Source: Pseudomonadota bacterium (lineage in GTDB: Bacteria; Pseudomonadota; Gammaproteobacteria; Burkholderiales; Casimicrobiaceae). From it: DNA of 5,430 nucleotides. The position numbers were made by a program, and so were the translations under genes. Below the pieces are notes generated by a model. The model was not told where the DNA came from, made no database searches, and saw only the letters and a program-made list of their open reading frames with translations. Positions 1 to 5,153 of this stretch are shown piece after piece; within the stretch, counting starts at the first letter, position 1, and each line of letters begins with the position of its first letter. Location of the stretch: positions 1 through 5,430 of the forward strand of contig JAKPSO010000199.1 of NCBI GenBank assembly GCA_029571495.1, read 5' to 3'.

Positions 1-256
1 GTGCCTAACGTGATCTCCATATCGCGGATACGTCGACTCGCCGCCGGAAGCACTAAATTGCATTCGCGAGCTGCGGCCGTGAGGCTGCCCGTCCGCGCGC
101 ACGCGACAGCGAGTCGAATCGAGACAAAGTCGAACCGAGCAAGGTTGTAATTCGGCGCAGTCAAAGAGATTTCTAACTACATTGCGTTCAGATAGACCGG
201 ACGAATACTACCGAATACGTTTGCATGCAGCGCACTCCAAACTGGCGGCAACGGCG
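1..256. other. Left-edge region without a supported gene
   Basis: I see no convincing gene, RNA gene or mobile element here. A plus-strand frame is open from the edge to a TAA at 148-150, but its translation is Arg/Ala-rich, resembles no family I recognise and could be chance. A minus-strand ATG at 63-61 opens a frame that runs off the left edge, with no ribosome binding site. A short direct repeat, CGAATAC, occurs at 202-208 and 212-218. No clear terminator hairpin with a T-run follows the LysE-type gene that ends at 257. Confidence 0.5.
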
Positions 257-889
257 CTAACTATTTGCCCGCTTGAACGTCGCCAGCGCTGTCGCGGCAG
301 CAACGAACAAACCGCCGAACAGTCGATTCAGAAAACGCGTCTGCGCTTCACTTCGGAAAAACGTCAGTACGCGCGCAGCGAAACCGGTATAGAGCGCCAT
401 CACGACTAAATCGGTGAACGCGAAAGTGAGCGCTATCACCAGATACTGTGGCAACAGCGGCGCGTGAGCGTCGATGAATTGCGGCATCACGGCCATCATG
501 AAGACGATGCCCTTCGGGTTGGTCGCGTTTACAGCCCAGCCTTTGGCGATGAGCGTTCGAGAGCTGACGGCGCTCGTGTCGCCCGACGCCGCGGCCATCG
601 GCACTGCGGGCGCGCGCCATTGCTTGAAGCCCAAGTAGACGAGGTAGGCGACGCCCAGCCACTTGAGCGCAACGAACGCCATGGTTGACGTTTTGAGAAT
701 CGCACCGAGACCGATAGCGACGATCGCGAGTGCCGTCCAAATACCCGCGATCAAACCCAGTGTGCCAATGAAGCCGCGGCGAAACCCGTGATTCAATCCG
801 CAGCTCATGGCGTAAATCGCGCCAGATCCGGGCGAGATCGAGATGAGCCATGAGGCAACGAAGAAGGTGAGCCAAGTGTCGAGGGCCAT
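257..889 (-). CDS. LysE/RhtB-family amino-acid exporter
   Basis: Predicted 210-residue inner-membrane exporter of the LysE/RhtB superfamily, whose members move amino acids or related metabolites out of the cell. The length is typical of the family. The first helix carries the family's S-P-G-S-G signature (residues 19-23), followed by the familiar G-L-N-H-G-F-R-R-G stretch (31-39). The second half has N-P-K-G-I-V-F-M (124-131) ending in M-P-Q-F-I, the other hallmark. Hydrophobic segments lie at about 5-27, 40-65, 70-90, 118-138, 147-176 and 189-205, giving the expected six helices. I chose the ATG at 889 because it places the first helix at the N-terminus as in homologues. The frame stays open upstream into the receptor gene, but those codons look non-native. 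No good Shine-Dalgarno precedes it. It lies 74 bp downstream of the Bug receptor on the same strand. The substrate cannot be told from sequence. Confidence 0.9.
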   Translation of the reverse strand: MALDTWLTFFVASWLISISPGSGAIYAMSCGLNHGFRRGFIGTLGLIAGIWTALAIVAIGLGAILKTSTMAFVALKWLGVAYLVYLGFKQWRAPAVPMAAASGDTSAVSSRTLIAKGWAVNATNPKGIVFMMAVMPQFIDAHAPLLPQYLVIALTFAFTDLVVMALYTGFAARVLTFFRSEAQTRFLNRLFGGLFVAAATALATFKRANS

Positions 890-963
890 GTGCAAGAAGT
901 TAGAAGCTACGTCGTGCGTGATTTTGCCCTGCGGCTGCTTGTTTTCCTGTCGCGCTAGGAGAA

Positions 964-1935
964 TCAATCCATCCGCGCGCCGGATACTTTCACCAACTCC
1001 GCCCACTTCACTTGGTCCGTCGCGAGTTGTTTTGCGAACGCGTCGACGCTGCCGCCTGCGGGCAAATAGCCCTGCTCGTAAAGCTTCGCGCGTGTCGCGG
1101 GATCGTTCATCGCTTTGTTGGTTTCGGCGTTGACACGATCAAGAATCGCGCGTGGTGTGCCGGCAGGTGCGACCCAACCTTGCCAGCCCGTTACCTGAAA
1201 CTTTGGGTATCCCGCTTCTGCGGTGGTCGGCGTATCGGGCAGTGCGGGGTGACGCGCGTCGGTGGTGACCGCGAGCGCTTTGAGCTTGCCGGCCTTGACT
1301 TGCGAGAGGCCAACGCTGATCGCGTCACACATCACATCAATCGGGCCTCCGAGCAGATCTTTCACCGCGTCCGAGCTGCCTTTGTAGGGCACATGCGTGA
1401 TCTTCAGGTTGTAGCTCGAATTGAGGAGCTCCAGCGCGAGGTGCGGCACGCCGCCATTGCCACCGGACCCGAAATTGAGCTTTCCCGGATTGGCGCGCGC
1501 GAACTCCACGAGATCCTTCATCGAATTGAACGGCGAATCGGCGCGTACCATCACCGCAAGCGGCAGATTTACGAGTTGGACGACGGGCGCCAAATCTTTC
1601 ATCGGCGAGAAACTCATCTTGCCGTACAACGCCGGGTTGATGCTCATGAGCGCGATGTTGGTGTGCAAAAGCGTATAGCCGTCCGGCGCGCTCTTAGCGA
1701 CTAGGTCACCCGCGATATTGCTGCCAGCGCCGGGTTTGTTTTCAACGATGATGGGTTGACCCCACTGCTCACTCACGCGCTGACCGACGATGCGGGCGAG
1801 CACATCTAAGCCACCGCCTGCTGGAAATCCGACGAGGAGCTTGACGGGCTTGGCGGGATAGGTTTGGCCCCAAGCGCTCGGCGCTCCGGCGAGCAAACAA
1901 ACGCCGACATATGCCATTGCGATCTTCTTCAACAT
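964..1935 (-). CDS. Tripartite tricarboxylate transporter receptor (Bug/TctC family)
   Basis: Predicted 323-residue periplasmic solute-binding protein of the Bug/TctC family. It captures small carboxylates and similar ligands for TctA/TctB-type transporters or for sensing. A signal peptide (K3-K4, hydrophobic core to about residue 20, A-W-G cleavage site at 21-23) exports it. The mature protein opens with the family's Y-P-A-K-P-V-K-L-L-V-G-F-P-A-G-G-G-L-D (26-44), followed by V-E-N-K-P-G-A-G (64-71), A-P-D-G-Y-T-L (83-89), L-N-F-G-S-G-G-N-G (153-161), H-V-P-Y-K-G (181-186) and G-W-Q-G-W-V-A-P-A-G-T-P (250-261). Length is usual for the family. The ATG at 1935 is chosen over an upstream in-frame start at 1962 because a strong Shine-Dalgarno precedes it and the signal peptide starts there. 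No tctA or tctB gene lies in the window, so it is an orphan receptor here, as is common in Burkholderiales. The ligand is unknown. A perfect palindrome upstream may regulate it. Confidence 0.95.
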   Translation of the reverse strand: MLKKIAMAYVGVCLLAGAPSAWGQTYPAKPVKLLVGFPAGGGLDVLARIVGQRVSEQWGQPIIVENKPGAGSNIAGDLVAKSAPDGYTLLHTNIALMSINPALYGKMSFSPMKDLAPVVQLVNLPLAVMVRADSPFNSMKDLVEFARANPGKLNFGSGGNGGVPHLALELLNSSYNLKITHVPYKGSSDAVKDLLGGPIDVMCDAISVGLSQVKAGKLKALAVTTDARHPALPDTPTTAEAGYPKFQVTGWQGWVAPAGTPRAILDRVNAETNKAMNDPATRAKLYEQGYLPAGGSVDAFAKQLATDQVKWAELVKVSGARMD

Positions 1936-1941
1936 AACCCG

Positions 1942-1949
1942 ACCTCCTT
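1942..1949 (-). promoter_or_regulatory. Strong ribosome binding site of the Bug receptor gene
   Basis: Read on the minus strand this is AAGGAGGT, a near-complete anti-16S match, with 6 nt between it and the ATG at 1935. It fixes the start of the receptor gene and rules out the longer reading that begins at 1962. Confidence 0.9.
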
Positions 1950-1958
1950 GTTCTGTGA

Positions 1959-1983
1959 GCACCGCATGGTAACCATGCGGTGC
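1959..1983. repeat. Perfect 25-bp palindrome upstream of the Bug receptor
   Basis: Two 12-bp arms, GCACCGCATGGT (1959-1970) and ACCATGCGGTGC (1972-1983), are exact inverted complements around a single base at 1971. The palindrome lies between the lipoprotein stop (2036) and the receptor ribosome binding site (1949). On the minus strand no T-run follows, so it is not a standard intrinsic terminator. It could be an operator for a dimeric regulator, or a hairpin in the mRNA that stabilises the receptor transcript or weakly terminates the lipoprotein transcript. The palindrome is seen directly. Its role is inference. Confidence 0.85.
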
Positions 1984-2035
1984 GTTTGGGTTGAGGTTTT
2001 AGTTCAGAGATGCGAACTCGTCGCTGGAGTTTGCG

Positions 2036-2500
2036 TTAACTCCCGAGGTGCAATTGAAACTCAGCGCCCGTCGTTAACGTGCATTTGCCGGAGCCCTGTG
2101 TGGCGTTGTTCATGGTGTAGTTACAGCTCATGCCGGTGCCGCGATTGCCGACAGCGTTGGCGACACCCGTGCTCGCGCCGCGGGAGGCGCGCGTGGCTTC
2201 GCCGGAGAACTGTTCGCTGCCGATTTGGATATTGAAACTGCCCTTGCCATCGAGGTAGTTGGTGACCTGACCGGCAGCGAGGCCCGCGCCTTGTGCAGTG
2301 CTGTTGAGTGGATAGAGTCGCGCGCTCATGACGGCGGGCGCGGGTGGTGCGACAACGATGGGGGCTACGGCATGCGGCGCAGGCATCGGTTGCATTGGGT
2401 ACGCACGACCATCTGGCCCGACGGGTACTACGACGCAGGCCGTGAGTGCGGCTGCAGCAAGGATTGCACTTAACGATGCAGTAACAAGTGAGGTCTTCAT
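2036..2500 (-). CDS. Small outer-membrane lipoprotein of unknown function
   Basis: Predicted 154-residue lipoprotein. The signal peptide (K2, hydrophobic stretch to about residue 20) ends in a lipobox, L19-T20-A21-C22, and the residue after Cys is Val rather than Asp, which favours outer-membrane sorting. A Pro/Ala-rich linker (about 33-57) leads to a compact C-terminal domain (about 58-154). That domain is rich in Gly, Ser, Thr and Asn, with a S-A-R-L-Y-P start, an E-Q-F-S-G-E-A-T-R motif (96-104), an A-N-A-V-G-N-R-G stretch (114-121) and two cysteines (126, 140) that could form a disulfide. I recall similar hypothetical lipoproteins in Burkholderiales, but no function. The start at 2500 is supported by AGGAGA at 2513-2508 with 7-nt spacing and by the signal peptide. 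The frame is open to 2677 upstream, but that part is not signal-like. It is 100 bp upstream of the receptor gene and may or may not be co-transcribed. Confidence 0.85.
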   Translation of the reverse strand: MKTSLVTASLSAILAAAALTACVVVPVGPDGRAYPMQPMPAPHAVAPIVVAPPAPAVMSARLYPLNSTAQGAGLAAGQVTNYLDGKGSFNIQIGSEQFSGEATRASRGASTGVANAVGNRGTGMSCNYTMNNATQGSGKCTLTTGAEFQLHLGS

Positions 2501-2507
2501 TTGTAAG

Positions 2508-2513
2508 TCTCCT
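2508..2513 (-). promoter_or_regulatory. Ribosome binding site of the lipoprotein gene
   Basis: Reads AGGAGA on the minus strand with a 7-nt gap to the ATG at 2500. It decides the lipoprotein start against longer in-frame alternatives. Confidence 0.8.
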
Positions 2514-2538
2514 AACAAAACGCGAGCAAATACTCGCG
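2514..2538 (-). promoter_or_regulatory. Terminator-like hairpin in the lipoprotein leader
   Basis: On the minus strand a 6-bp stem, CGCGAG and CTCGCG, closes a 6-nt loop (2538-2521) and is followed at once by TTTTGTT, then by the ribosome binding site. A GC-rich stem plus T-rich tail just before a start codon resembles an attenuator or a leader hairpin that affects translation. The stem is short and the T-run imperfect, so it may simply be a stabilising 5' structure. The hairpin is seen; the function is inferred. Confidence 0.45.
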
Positions 2539-2761
2539 GCCTCATCGTAGGTACGCACGACCACATTGCGTAAACTTCACGAAAACACGTTAGCGACGAA
2601 TGCGGTGTTTTTGCTGCGAGAAAACGTGGTTGCAATGCATCCGTGACACGTTGCGCGCAGATCGCAAATTGCAACAAAATGTGTGTTTGACAGTACGCTC
2701 CGTTTGAAACAATTTGCGTTCGCGACGTTCGATAATTTCGCGCTCGTACCGAGGAAAAGTC

Positions 2762-3514
2762 ATGCCCTATATCGCTGGATCATTGCATCTCATAATCGCC
2801 GTTTTCTTCGCGGCACACGCCTTGAAAACGGGTCGTTCTACGTACTGGATCATGATCCTGCTCGCGTTTCCATTAATCGGCAGCGCGGCGTATTTGTTCA
2901 TGGAATATTTGCCCGACATGCGCATGACACGCGGCGGGCGCAAAGTGATTCGCGCGGTGACGAGCGCGGTAAATCCGCACGGCGATATTCGTCACGCGGA
3001 ACAAGAATTTGAGCGCTCACCCACGGCGGCGAATCGCGCTGCGTTGGCGCTCGCGCTATCGGAAGCGGGACGCTACCCTGAGGCTATTGAACACTACGAA
3101 CAGTGCGCGAGTGGCTCCTACGAAAAAGACACGCATTTCGTCCGCTGCCTCGCCAACGCCAACATGATGGCGGAGCGTTGGGCGCCCGCGCGTGTGACGT
3201 TTGAACGTCTATTCGCGCTGATCGGCGAAGAGCGCAAGCCCGACGATGATCTAGGGTATGCGTACGTGCTTTCGCAGCTTGGTGACGCTGGCACCGACGA
3301 TGCGTTTCAGCGTGCGATGCGCTCAGCGGTCGGCCCGGTCGCGAGTTGCCGTTACGCGCAGTTTCTTGAGACGCAAGGCCGCACGAGAGAAGCGCGAGAA
3401 CTTTACGAAACCGTCGTCAAGCAAGGCAAACTCGCGCCGCGTCATACCGTAGACATGCACAAAGTCTGGTACAAACTTGCGGGCGAGGCGGTGGCGCGAC
3501 TGACTGTGAATTAG
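2762..3514 (+). CDS. Membrane-anchored TPR-like protein with PLDc_N-like N-terminus
   Basis: Predicted 250-residue protein. Two hydrophobic helices (about 3-21 and 28-48) separated by a short K-T-G-R-S-T-Y-W loop anchor it in the inner membrane. The F-P-L-I-G-S-A-A-Y-L-F pattern (36-46) resembles the PLDc_N segment at the start of cardiolipin synthases, but no phospholipase D catalytic HKD motif follows. The rest is soluble, alpha-helical and TPR-like: A-L-A-L-S-E-A-G-R-Y-P-E-A-I-E-H-Y-E (about 96-113) and Y-A-Q-F-L-E-T-Q-G-R-T-R-E-A-R-E-L-Y-E (about 198-216) are the clearest repeats, with a weaker one between. It probably acts as a scaffold for protein contacts. I recall similar conserved proteins in beta- and gammaproteobacteria without a known role. 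The ATG at 2762 is chosen because GAGGA at 2751-2755 precedes it by 6 nt. The frame extends to 2714, but that part is Arg/Ser-rich and breaks the helix pattern. Confidence 0.85.
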   Translation: MPYIAGSLHLIIAVFFAAHALKTGRSTYWIMILLAFPLIGSAAYLFMEYLPDMRMTRGGRKVIRAVTSAVNPHGDIRHAEQEFERSPTAANRAALALALSEAGRYPEAIEHYEQCASGSYEKDTHFVRCLANANMMAERWAPARVTFERLFALIGEERKPDDDLGYAYVLSQLGDAGTDDAFQRAMRSAVGPVASCRYAQFLETQGRTREARELYETVVKQGKLAPRHTVDMHKVWYKLAGEAVARLTVN

Positions 3515-3564
3515 CGTTCTCACTCGTCCAAAATGGCAGCGAACGAATGCGCGTGGCTATTGCG

Positions 3565-3614
3565 GTCGTTGTCGTTGTCGCTTTCGTCGTTTGCGCGGAC
3601 GCAGTGCGCAAACG
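3565..3614 (+). repeat. GTCGTT microrepeat and 9-bp inverted repeat
   Basis: A short low-complexity tract with tandem GTCGTT units (3565-3576, then degenerate copies to about 3593) runs into a perfect inverted repeat: CGTTTGCGC (3588-3596), a 9-nt loop, and GCGCAAACG (3606-3614). It lies about 75 bp after the TPR-gene stop. The hairpin could end or protect that transcript, but no T-run follows on the plus strand. The rest of the 3515-3712 gap shows no supportable gene. Confidence 0.5.
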
Positions 3615-3712
3615 CTGTCAAAATCGGTCGACTTTCAAAAAAATGGTCGTGAAAGCGCCGCAAATCGGTGCCTTGAGCGAAAAAGCTGTATCGTACTGCG
3701 TCGGCGATCTTC

Positions 3713-3741
3713 TTGAGTTGGTGCGCGGTTGCATCTACTAT
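3713..3741 (+). promoter_or_regulatory. Sigma70-like promoter of the Rieske-like gene
   Basis: A -35-like TTGAGT (3713-3718) and a -10-like TACTAT (3736-3741) are separated by 17 bp, the optimal spacing. Each matches its consensus at four or five of six positions. Transcription would start near 3748, only a few bases before the ATG at 3752, leaving no room for a Shine-Dalgarno. None is visible there, so the mRNA may be leaderless. Confidence 0.5.
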
Positions 3742-3751
3742 CCTGACGCTT

Positions 3752-4342
3752 ATGCGCTCGCCCACTCACCCAATTGAAATCCGCCGCGCGCTGCGCTTCG
3801 CAGTGATTGCGCTCGTCGGAGTGTTGTCGAGCGGCTTTGCGTACGCGTTGTTGGCGTCAATGCAGCCGGGTGCGCACACGCGTGCGCAGTACGCGACGAT
3901 CGTTCAGATTCCGGAAGACAGGCAGGGACAAAAACAGTGGAGATTTCAGGTGCATGATCGCTTGCTCTGGATTGTGTTTCCCGATGCGAGCGGCATGGCG
4001 GCACTGCGCGAACTTGATGCGGTCACGCTGAATTCAGCATACCCACCACTAGCGCGCGAAGCGAAGGCTTGGGCATTTTGGGGCGAAAGTACGTACCTTG
4101 GATGCTGGGTCGCTTATCGTGAGCCGCGAGATGAACGTCAGCAATGGTGGTCGCAATGGCGCGGCGGGTTCATTGATCCCTGCCACTATGGTTGGTGGGA
4201 CATCGCAGGTCGTTCAATAGGTATTGACTACCAGAAACACGGCTTCGGATCGACGCTCAAAAACCTACCGCCCGCCGAAATCGAATATTTAGGCGATGGC
4301 AAGTTTCTGGTCTACCGAAATTTTCGCGAGCCGCGTCGTTAG
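3752..4342 (+). CDS. Rieske-fold-like membrane protein lacking three of four Fe-S ligands
   Basis: Predicted 196-residue protein with the layout of a bc1-type Rieske subunit: a twin Arg (11-12), one membrane helix (about 14-35), then a periplasmic beta-rich domain. The box-I region reads G-E-S-T-Y-L-G-C (111-118) where Rieske proteins have G-V-C-T-H-L-G-C. Box II reads G-G-F-I-D-P-C-H-Y-G-W-W-D-I-A-G-R (138-154) where they have G-G-W-F-C-P-C-H-G-S-x-x-D-x-A-G-R. A later N-L-P-P (171-174) matches the conserved N-L-P, and a G-D-G-K-F-L-V-Y strand closes the domain. Thus ligands Cys, His and Cys are Ser113, Tyr115 and Asp142. His145 and the disulfide pair Cys118/Cys144 remain. A [2Fe-2S] cluster is not expected. 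The boxes are 26 residues apart, against about 17 in classic members. No cytochrome b or c1 gene is nearby. An alternative TTG start at 3713 overlaps the promoter and is disfavoured. Real protein: confident. Rieske ancestry: likely, from aligned motifs recalled from memory. Confidence 0.7.
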   Translation: MRSPTHPIEIRRALRFAVIALVGVLSSGFAYALLASMQPGAHTRAQYATIVQIPEDRQGQKQWRFQVHDRLLWIVFPDASGMAALRELDAVTLNSAYPPLAREAKAWAFWGESTYLGCWVAYREPRDERQQWWSQWRGGFIDPCHYGWWDIAGRSIGIDYQKHGFGSTLKNLPPAEIEYLGDGKFLVYRNFREPRR

Positions 4343-4369
4343 CGAAGCGAACCTCGGCGACAATTTTCT

Positions 4370-4987
4370 CTATCCGAGTGGAGCGGCTGGGCTGACCTCA
4401 AACGCGTCGCCCACGGTCAAAAAAGTGCCGCCGGCCACGTAGTGCAGCGTCTGTAGATCTGTCGGCGTGTCAGCGCCGTACGTCCATCGACCGTCGCTAA
4501 ATACGCGAGCGTCTGCCCACGCGGCGGTTACTTGTCCGATGAAAAGATCATATTGCGTTTGATTGTGTGGTTCGGGAATGAGCGTGCATTCGAGCCAGCC
4601 GACGCAGCCGTTGACGAGTGGCAACGTTGCGTCCGCACCGGTGAACGTGTGGAGGCCAAACGCTGAAAATTTGTCGACGTGATTGGCTCGATCAAGATCA
4701 CGTCCGGACACGCGGCCGACGGCAAGCGTCTGGGCCGCAATGCCTCGCGCGGGAATGTTGAGCGCGAACTTGCCGCTCGCTTCGATGAGTTCGCGAGAGA
4801 ACGTCGCTTTGTCGATCACGACTGACACGAGCGCCGGTTCGTAGTTGAGACCCATATTCCACGCTGCTGCCATCACGTTTCGCTCACTGCCGTTAGCGCT
4901 GGTCACCAGCACCGTGGGGCCATGATTGAGGAGCCGATATGCCTTTGCGAGCGGCACGGGAAGCGGTTGCGGAATGATTGTCTTCAT
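4370..4987 (-). CDS. Flavin reductase-like (FMN-binding split-barrel) protein
   Basis: Predicted 205-residue soluble protein of the flavin reductase-like family, which binds FMN in a split beta-barrel and often supplies reduced flavin to monooxygenases or acts as an NAD(P)H:FMN oxidoreductase. The N-terminal pattern G-P-T-V-L-V-T-S followed by R-N-V-M-A-A-A-W (23-30, 36-43) is the usual flavin-binding start, with F-A-L-N-I-P (74-79) after it. Later segments include C-V-G-W-L-E-C (128-134), Y-D-L-F-I-G-Q-V (146-153) and a C-terminal L-H-Y-V-A-G-G-T-F (181-189), which family members use near the flavin. The length is normal and no domain is missing. The ATG at 4987 lacks a Shine-Dalgarno, and a TATACT box ends only 6 bp upstream of it. 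It converges on the Rieske-like gene with a 27-bp gap. No partner oxygenase is in view, so the substrate is unknown. Confidence 0.9.
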   Translation of the reverse strand: MKTIIPQPLPVPLAKAYRLLNHGPTVLVTSANGSERNVMAAAWNMGLNYEPALVSVVIDKATFSRELIEASGKFALNIPARGIAAQTLAVGRVSGRDLDRANHVDKFSAFGLHTFTGADATLPLVNGCVGWLECTLIPEPHNQTQYDLFIGQVTAAWADARVFSDGRWTYGADTPTDLQTLHYVAGGTFLTVGDAFEVSPAAPLG

Positions 4988-4993
4988 CCCAAA

Positions 4994-4999
4994 AGTATA
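4994..4999 (-). promoter_or_regulatory. Candidate -10 box abutting the flavin reductase start
   Basis: Minus-strand TATACT matches the -10 consensus at five of six bases and ends 6 bp before the ATG at 4987, so transcription would start at or beside the first base of the start codon. No clear -35 lies 16-18 bp upstream. That region is occupied by the arm of a long inverted repeat. It is a candidate promoter for a leaderless message, or a chance match. Confidence 0.35.
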
Positions 5000-5003
5000 G
5001 GGA

Positions 5004-5064
5004 TGCGGTCAGCGCAGAATGCTCGGGAGGAGGGAACGGGGGTGAGCACCCTGCGCTGACCGCA
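5004..5064. repeat. Long inverted repeat with inner stem (REP/MITE-like hairpin)
   Basis: Perfect 14-bp arms, TGCGGTCAGCGCAG (5004-5017) and CTGCGCTGACCGCA (5051-5064), enclose a 33-nt interior. Within it, TGCTC (5020-5024) and GAGCA (5044-5048) can extend the stem past a 2x2 mismatch, leaving a purine-rich loop of G and A runs. The structure is intergenic, GC-rich and of the kind seen in dispersed repetitive extragenic elements. The arms resemble repeats I associate with betaproteobacterial genomes. It starts 17 bp upstream of the flavin reductase ATG, so it may affect that promoter. Confidence 0.8.
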
Positions 5065-5086
5065 CCGTCATCGTTGGTAGTGGCGC

Positions 5087-5106
5087 GTGGGCAACGAGTT
5101 GCCCAC
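5087..5106. repeat. Second hairpin: 9-bp inverted repeat (REP-like)
   Basis: GTGGGCAAC (5087-5095) and GTTGCCCAC (5098-5106) are perfect inverted complements around GA. With the flanking CCTAC this is the GTAGGGTGGGCAAC-type intergenic repeat that I recall as common in beta- and gammaproteobacteria. It lies 22 bp after the preceding inverted repeat and about 47 bp beyond the stop of the minus-strand small gene. It could block exonucleases or weakly terminate, but there is no T-run. Confidence 0.75.
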
Positions 5107-5153
5107 CCTACATCCGAGGCTGACTACTTGCTTCATGTGTTGGTTCACCATGA

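Larger units (their letters stand above)
2501..2761. other. Divergent intergenic region
   Basis: This 261-bp, comparatively AT-rich stretch separates the divergently transcribed lipoprotein and TPR-like genes and should hold both promoters. A perfect -35-like TTGACA is at 2687-2692 and a good -10-like GATAAT at 2731-2736 on the plus strand, but they are 38 bp apart and cannot pair. No equally good partner lies at 16-18 bp from either. An 8-bp inverted repeat, GTTGCAAT (2629-2636) and ATTGCAAC (2668-2675), frames the middle. I see no gene in it. Confidence 0.5.

Noticed and set aside
1..150. Plus-strand frame open from the left edge to a TAA
   Set aside because: Arg/Ala-rich translation with no recognisable domain; too short and edge-bound to call a gene fragment.
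890..1006. Upstream extension of the LysE-type gene
   Set aside because: It would add 39 polar residues before the first helix and overlap the receptor gene; homologues start at the M-x-x-x-x-W-L-T-F-F segment.
1012..1704. Long plus-strand frame of 230 codons opposite the Bug receptor
   Set aside because: Arg/His-rich antisense shadow of a clearly recognisable gene.
2687..2736. TTGACA and GATAAT as one promoter for the TPR-like gene
   Set aside because: The two boxes are 38 bp apart, far beyond the 16-18 bp needed, so they cannot form one sigma70 promoter.
3520..3765. Minus-strand frame of 81 codons in the gap before the Rieske-like gene
   Set aside because: No ribosome binding site or domain; its Asp/Asn repeats are the complement of the same microrepeat.
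3547..3777. Plus-strand frame of 76 codons with a hydrophobic start
   Set aside because: No ribosome binding site; the Val-rich stretch comes from the GTCGTT microrepeat, and the frame runs out of phase into the start of the Rieske-like gene.
4088..4186. Sequencing error as the cause of the missing Rieske ligands
   Set aside because: The frame is intact throughout and at least four base changes at three separate codons (4088-4090, 4094-4096, 4175-4177) would be needed to restore the ligands.
4343..4369. Shared bidirectional terminator between the convergent genes
   Set aside because: A T-rich patch is present, but I could not find a stem longer than about 4 bp next to it.
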